Positions 60,701 to 64,000 of a stretch of 64,000 nucleotides of DNA are shown here, in pieces. A program made the position numbers and the translations under genes. This stretch comes from Azolla caroliniana (Eukaryota; Polypodiophyta). The notes beneath the pieces are model-generated. The model searched no databases, had not been told where the DNA came from, and worked only from the letters and a program-made list of their open reading frames with translations. Location: assembly GCA_043228905.1 (NCBI GenBank), contig JBHGNT010000018.1:3472001-3536000 (forward strand), read 5' to 3'. The stretch's first letter is position 1. Each line of letters starts with the position of its first letter.

Positions 60701-63482
60701 ATGGGAAACTACTAATTGCTGCAGAATGAAGGATGTGTGTGAGTTCTGTAGTAAGGAAGGCATGGGAATGGGTGGCTGGTTTGAGACTTGGTAAAGTCTC
60801 TTTGTATATGTGTGCCAAGTGTTGGGATCCTCGATGGGTGTTTGTGGTCTTGGTTCCCCTAGTTGCTTCCATGCAATGGCGCAATCACTACTCATGAGCA
60901 TGTGGTAGATTTCCCAATACTGCGATGCCTCCCACACCGGTCTCTTATGAAGTGTCATCTTGCGCATTTCCTTGCGGGCCTGTATTGAGGAAATAGTACT
61001 ACTAAGTCACGATACTTTAAGTTGTCTATATAAGTCTCTACAATTCATCATACCATCTATTCTGTGGCATAGATCCTACTCTGCTTTGATCGGAGTGTTT
61101 CGTGTATGGGAAACTACTAATTGCTGCAGAATGAAGGATGTGTGTGAGTTCTGTAGTAAGGAAGAATTAAGAGAGGAGAGATGGGCTTGAAAATGTTGGG
61201 AGTAGATGTCAGAGAGCTCATGTGTGAAATGTATTGTGGTGTGATGGCTTTAGAGAGAGAGAGAGAGAGAGATTCATTTATTTATTCATTTGTTTTTGTC
61301 TTGTAGCTGTTTGAATTGGCCACAGCATGTCAAGTTGTGATATGTTGTAGGGTCGCTCCTTCGCAAAAAGCGAATATTGTTTCCCTTATCAAGGAAAAAG
61401 CACAAGAAATGACTTTAGCAATAGGGGATGGTAAGATTTTTATCATGTCTTATGTTATTGCTTTGAATAAATGATATTTCATTTTGACAGTCCTTCATTC
61501 ACAGGAGCAAATGATGTACCCATGTTACAGAAAGCCCATGTTGGCATTGGACTCAGTGGTCAAGAAGGAAGGCAAGCAGTTATGTCTTCTGATTTTTCTA
61601 TGGGTCAGTTCAGATTTTTGAGCAAGTTGTTACTGGTTCATGGGCATTGGAATTATCAACGATTATCCTACATGGTTCTTTATAATTTTTATCGAAATGC
61701 TGTGTTTGTCATGATGCTATTTTGGTAAGTAATGATGAAGCACTTTGGATCTTATAATGCTTGAGTAATCTCTCTTTCTCTCAGCAGAAAATCAATGATA
61801 AAAACTCCTCTAATCAATGTGTTGATGTTGTACAAGGATGTGATTTAGCTTCCATTATAGCCTTTCTTGGTTCTGTTTTCTTATACGTAGGACAAAATTT
61901 CAATTGGCAAATATTTGGTTTGCTGTTTACCCTACTCTTGGTGACACTCTTATACTTGGCCTCATGAGTTGTTGAAGTGGAACTCTGTTTGTATAAAAAT
62001 TCCTTATATATGTTCCATGGATCAAACAATTGAGGGCCTACAGATTGTAGGTGTAGTTGTCTCACTATGTCTTTTTGTTGAGTGAAATTGTATTTGAGGT
62101 AAGTTAGGCTTATATTTTTTTCATCAAGAATTATATAGATTAAGCAAGGAAAAACCCAATAATGTAAAAGTATAAATATCTAAAAAAATTGCTGTTATTA
62201 TGAATAAGAATAAACTAAAATTCCTTTCTTCCAACTGTTAAAAATAAAGCTAGTGAAGTTGTATTCTTATATTAGTTATTATTATATTAACCCTTTTGAT
62301 TCCTTAATGAAATTTGTTATCTCAGTTTCTCTATAATGTTCGACTCTTATAAATGTATGTATATTGTACATGTGTGTTTTGTGTGTTCTAGTAATGCCCG
62401 TCACAACATGTAAGTATGGATATGATTTAAATTTGGCTTAACCTGATGTTTTGTTGTGTAGGTACATACTTCAAACAGCTTTCTCAGCCTCATCTGCCAT
62501 CATCGATTGGAATCTTATGTTCTATTCTTTGATCTACACATCAGTCCCAACTATTATTGTAGGAATTTTTGATAAGGACATTACTCAAAGAACTTTGCTT
62601 GAGCATCCTCCTTTGTATGGTGCTGGACAGAGGGATGAAAATTACAACAGTCTCCTGTTTTGGGTTACAATGTTGGATACACTTTGGCAGAGTTTGGTTC
62701 TCTTTTATGTTCCACTTTACACTTATGAAGTCAGTACTATTGATATCTGGAGCATAGGAAGTTTATGGACCATTGCTGTTGTTATCCTGGTCAATCTTCA
62801 CCTTGCAATGGATGTACAACGATGGACGTGGATTACGCATTTGGCAATCTGGGGCTCTATTGGATCAACATTTTGTTGTCTATTTGTTCTTGATGCCATC
62901 AGACTTGAAGCCTTTTTACCACACTTTTGGTAATTACAAATACATCACTCTTTTACATAATTTAAAGTGGCACATTTTCCATTTTGAAATTTGAAGGAAT
63001 TGATAGGGCATTTGGATTTAAGCAATCCCCACAAATTTCACACATAAACTACATACACATAAGTCCTTATATGCATGAAAGGTATTCAAATCTCGGTAAT
63101 TCCGCTAATTTACTAGAGGACACTGGATCGACGGAGTTGAACAAATGACCTTCTGCACCTTGGTCAGACCTAACACTGTGAAAGTAAAATAGGGAAAATA
63201 TACGATGTAATAAAGATGTGTGGAAGTCCGACTTTGATCCAACGTTTTGTATTGATAGTCTAATAGCTGATTTGTATTTTGTTTTGTAGGGTCATATTCA
63301 AAATTGTTACTACTTTCAACTATTGGTATGACATTATTCTTATTGTTGTTCTTGCTCTATTACCACGTTTCTTTGTAAAAGCTGTGGTACAGAGAGTTTG
63401 GCCTTCGGATATCCACATTGCCAGAGAAGTTGAAGCATGCAGGTGGTCTAATATTAGGCGACCATCGTCAAGGCTTAGATAA
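50903..63482 (+). CDS. Phospholipid-transporting P4-ATPase (flippase), ALA1-like, 7 exons
   Basis: Flips phospholipids to the cytosolic leaflet using ATP, normally with a CDC50/ALIS beta subunit. Exons: 50903-52709, 52804-53122, 53219-54020, 61307-61430, 61505-61724, 62462-62929, 63290-63482. All introns are GT-AG, phases agree, and 3933 nt give 1310 residues plus stop. Landmarks: M1 about 213-236, actuator '[10 protein letters not shown]' (DGES 328-331), M4 'MIPISLY' (PISL 505-508), phosphorylated Asp560 in '[10 protein letters not shown]', 'ESPDEQALV' in the nucleotide domain, '[10 protein letters not shown]', and hinge '[12 protein letters not shown]' split between exons 4 and 5. The last exons hold M5-M10. 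The DGES variant and 'GQEGRQAV' fit the ALA1 subgroup. It has a Ser-rich N-terminal extension of about 170 residues, making it longer than Arabidopsis ALA1 (about 1160). Introns are 74-737 bp except intron 3 (7286 bp). It looks functional. Confidence 0.95.
55630..55850. repeat. Diverged repeat in intron 3, copy 1
   Basis: Shares 'gatggggctaaaggaagt', 'ctctttgtgtctcttg' and 'ttcataaaaaaatagtacaa' with 56220-56510, in direct orientation about 600 bp apart. Confidence 0.65.
56220..56510. repeat. Diverged repeat in intron 3, copy 2
   Basis: Counterpart of 55630-55850, with an additional internal duplication around 'gttgttgtccaactt' and 'gtattgttgtccaactt'. Confidence 0.65.
56530..56620. repeat. 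(TA)n(GA)n tail of a LINE-A copy
   Basis: On the minus strand, LINE-A ends and is followed by (TC)n and then (TA)n, the same order as at 38911-38954. Confidence 0.85.
56640..57722 (-). mobile_element. LINE-A 3' half in intron 3, antisense
   Basis: Frames '[19 protein letters not shown]', '[20 protein letters not shown]' and '[19 protein letters not shown]' match the LINE at 22885-23652. It continues into the same 3' region as 38292-38910. It is cut at its 5' side by a GA microsatellite (about 57747-57783) before the YADD block. Confidence 0.85.
58000..60484 (-). mobile_element. Second LINE (LINE-B) in intron 3, antisense
   Basis: Pre-RT block '[17 protein letters not shown]', RT frame 60143-59376 with '[19 protein letters not shown]', '[18 protein letters not shown]' and the active site '[13 protein letters not shown]'. 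The C-terminal knuckle near 58490 reads '[18 protein letters not shown]'. The expected YxDD reads YVDN, so the enzyme should be dead. Endonuclease is not visible. Confidence 0.85.
60273..61173. repeat. Exact tandem duplication, period 483 bp
   Basis: 60273-60690 and 60756-61173 (about 418 bp) appear identical. A sub-block 'gtgtttcgtgtatgggaaac' to 'ttctgtagtaaggaag' of about 70 bp occurs three times (about 60608, 60690, 61091). The unit includes the 5' end of LINE-B and adjoining intron. Confidence 0.9.
61249..61272. repeat. GA microsatellite 35 bp before exon 4
   Basis: Run of about 11 GA units, followed by 'tttatttattcatttg' and the acceptor of exon 4. Confidence 0.85.
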
Positions 63483-64000
63483 ATTAACTGGCTCGTCCCA
63501 CGAAGACATCTTTCAAGTTAAGGAAATCTAATCTGCAGAAAAATGTTGCTAAGATTCTCTTTTCTTTACTCTTTGCTCGAGATGATCGATTATAAGTAAG
63601 ATTCTAAGAGAGCATGATGTACATTCAGATGTCCCTTAAATGGGGATATACGATTATGTCATTGTATGATATGTTCCTACATTCTTTAGACAAACAATAT
63701 TCCCAATAAAATATTTGGTTCCCCCATTGTCTCCTCCCCCCAAACCCCCTCAATGGTGGTTCCTTGTACTTTGGAGTGAAATGAAATGAGTGATATTAAC
63801 ATTTGCAGAAGATCAAAATGCCGTATGTGAGAAAGAGGTTCAAGAAGGTTCTTATCCATGTGCCTCCTTTTTGTTATTGAGAATCAATTTTCACTAATTC
63901 TTTTGTGAGCAACGATGTCATCATTCCTAATTTCTGTCTGTAGAGAATTACCTTATAATGGTACCGTTCCCCTATATCTTTTTTGTGCACTATAGTTTAT
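63483..64000 (+). other. 3' UTR and downstream flank of the P4-ATPase gene
   Basis: Likely 3' UTR with an 'aataaaa' polyadenylation-type signal at about 63704-63710. No further gene begins before the window ends. Confidence 0.5.

Larger units (their letters stand above)
54021..61306 (+). other. Intron 3 of the P4-ATPase gene, 7286 bp
   Basis: Separates '...KKDLEQH' from '[14 protein letters not shown]'. These are contiguous in the protein family, so no exon is missing. It holds two antisense LINE segments, microsatellites, a diverged local duplication and an exact 418-bp duplication near the acceptor. Confidence 0.9.

Noticed and set aside
61761-61967. Hydrophobic 68-codon frame in intron 5 of the P4-ATPase
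   Set aside because: Lies wholly between a good donor and acceptor, and the protein is contiguous with the flanking exons without it.

Overview
The window is nuclear DNA of a land plant. Evidence: spliced genes with GT-AG introns, a PLS-type PPR protein, a plastid-type argininosuccinate synthase, an ALA1-type P4-ATPase, plant Ty1/copia and chromodomain Ty3/gypsy retrotransposons, LINEs and many long microsatellites. The style of the PPR repeats and the retroelement load remind me of ferns, but the lineage is a low-confidence guess.

Layout. 1-4.6 kb: an intronless PPR gene (minus). 4.66-8.24 kb: a complete eight-exon argininosuccinate synthase gene (minus), with a CATA-rich higher-order minisatellite just upstream of its promoter. 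9-12.2 kb: gene-poor sequence holding a hAT-like MITE with a perfect 8-bp target duplication, a decayed duplicate of exon 2 of the synthase, and a GC-rich 110-bp tandem repeat. 12.3-23.7 kb: a stack of broken retrotransposons: Cop-4, Cop-2 interrupted by Gyp-A, Cop-3, Gyp-B and a LINE. 24.1-37.5 kb: a degenerate tandem repeat split by chromovirus Gyp-C. Gyp-C is itself split by a young copia element (Cop-1), which is split by an even younger 1.2-kb mini-gypsy. 37.8-39.5 kb: a solo LTR inside a LINE tail, facing a second, inverted LINE tail. 39.5-48 kb: AT-rich sequence with no convincing gene. 48.2-50.4 kb: minisatellite and CT/CA microsatellites. 50.9-63.5 kb: a complete seven-exon P4-ATPase gene (plus) with one 7.3-kb intron full of antisense LINE sequence.

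The three host genes are unrelated: organelle RNA processing, arginine synthesis and lipid flipping. They form no pathway or operon. The most interesting signal lies in the retroelements. Gyp-C and the mini-gypsy lack a tRNA primer-binding site next to the LTR. Instead they carry an 11-12 nt sequence complementary to their own predicted transcript start, about 31 bp after the TATA box. The pairing is kept by a compensating base change between the two families. This is the arrangement expected for Tf1-type self-primed reverse transcription. A second theme is that three LTR families begin with a short terminal hairpin followed by an antisense tRNA-like box-B motif.
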